From: an uncultured Bacillota bacterium
Lineage (GTDB): Bacteria; Bacillota; Clostridia; Christensenellales; UBA1242
Assembly: GCA_900555365.1 (NCBI GenBank)
Contig: USKO01000008.1
Coordinates: 1 to 13,264, forward strand
DNA: 13,264 nt
Direction of reading: 5' to 3'
Shown piece after piece: positions 13,071 through 13,264 of this stretch (position 1 is its first letter; every line of letters starts with the position of its first letter). Below the pieces are notes generated by a model that was not told the origin of the DNA, ran no database searches, and saw only the letters and a program-made list of their open reading frames with translations. The position numbers and the translations under genes are program-made.

Positions 13071-13264
13071 GACCTGCTTGTGATTATTTGGCTAACCATA
13101 CCCTCCTGAGGCCCCTTCAGTCGGTCCCCCCTCCAGCACCTTGATTTATCTGCCTTATGCAGCCCATCCCTGCAGACAGACCCGCGACAGCGGCATCGGT
13201 CACCGGCCATGAATGCCCTGAGCCAAGGGCTCCCGGCCCGCAGATAAAGGCAAAATAACCTTAC
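13071..13264 (+). ncRNA. Unassigned structured RNA-like element, probably cut by the window end
   Basis: G+C rises from about 8% in the preceding 74 bases to about 58% here, the usual look of a structured RNA in an AT-rich genome. Complementary segments nest without crossing. The outer stem is 13082-13092 with 13250-13260 (nine pairs, two mismatches). Hairpin CTGAGG-CCC-CTTCAG lies at 13106-13120. The inner closing stem is TTTATCTGC 13145-13153 with GCAGATAAA 13240-13248, nine perfect pairs. Inside it are hairpins TGCAG/CTGCA (13158-13174), CCGC-GACA-GCGG (13182-13193, extendable to 13179-13201) and GCCCT/AGGGC (13215-13230, capped outside by GGCC/GGCC 13205-13238). Pairs G110-U116 and U93-G249 (numbered from 13000) work only on the plus strand, whereas A83-C259 would be a wobble only on the minus strand, so strand is uncertain. 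I see no tmRNA, RNase P, SRP, T-box or tRNA signature. A raiA-type RNA is one candidate on size and host type only. Confidence 0.45.

Noticed and set aside
13052..13264. Minus-strand frame open from the window end to a TAA at 13052 (71 codons) over the GC-rich block
   Set aside because: The translation is rich in Arg, Cys, Gly and Trp, unlike the other genes here. It follows the high-G+C structured block exactly and runs through its poly-T tail. This is typical of spurious translation of an RNA gene, so I kept the RNA reading.
13071..13264. The GC-rich end as an insertion sequence or integron end
   Set aside because: There is no transposase, no matching inverted repeat elsewhere in the window, and no target duplication that can be seen. 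Nested hairpins fit an RNA better, although a chimeric assembly end cannot be excluded.

Overview
The window is AT-rich, uses the standard code (TGG for Trp, with TAG and TAA as stops) and has a strong AGGAGG ribosome binding site. It carries a Gram-positive-type cardiolipin synthase and InlB-type (Listeria-Bacteroides) repeats. Together these suggest a low-GC Firmicute, most likely a gut-associated Clostridia-type bacterium. This is inferred from composition and protein families, because no taxonomic marker gene is present.

Layout: (1) Bases 1-10896 are one uninterrupted plus-strand reading frame, open at the left edge. It encodes at least 3631 residues of a giant Asn/Ser/Thr/Asp/Tyr-rich, nearly cysteine-free, presumably extracellular protein. 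It looks like a long array of degenerate beta-sandwich units ending in InlB-type repeats. (2) From about 10879 to 11434 the same protein's C-terminal repeats continue at the amino-acid level, but the frame is broken by the TAG at 10894, about three single-base indels and a second nonsense codon at 11056. Only the last 124 codons (11060-11434) are open again. (3) After a 107-bp gap with a possible promoter and a strong RBS lies a complete two-HKD cardiolipin synthase (11542-12996). (4) Bases 12997-13070 are about 8% G+C and include a perfect AT-rich inverted repeat. (5) At about 13071 the composition jumps to about 58% G+C. From there to the window end the sequence folds on paper into a nested multi-branch structure closed by two long-range stems, as expected of a structured non-coding RNA that I could not assign to a family.

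The adhesin-like giant and the cardiolipin synthase share a strand. The 107-bp gap and the synthase's own signals suggest separate transcription, and I see no direct functional link beyond both acting at the cell envelope. The items most worth following are the unassigned RNA-like element, the clustered lesions at the end of an otherwise intact giant gene, and the repeat architecture of the giant protein itself.
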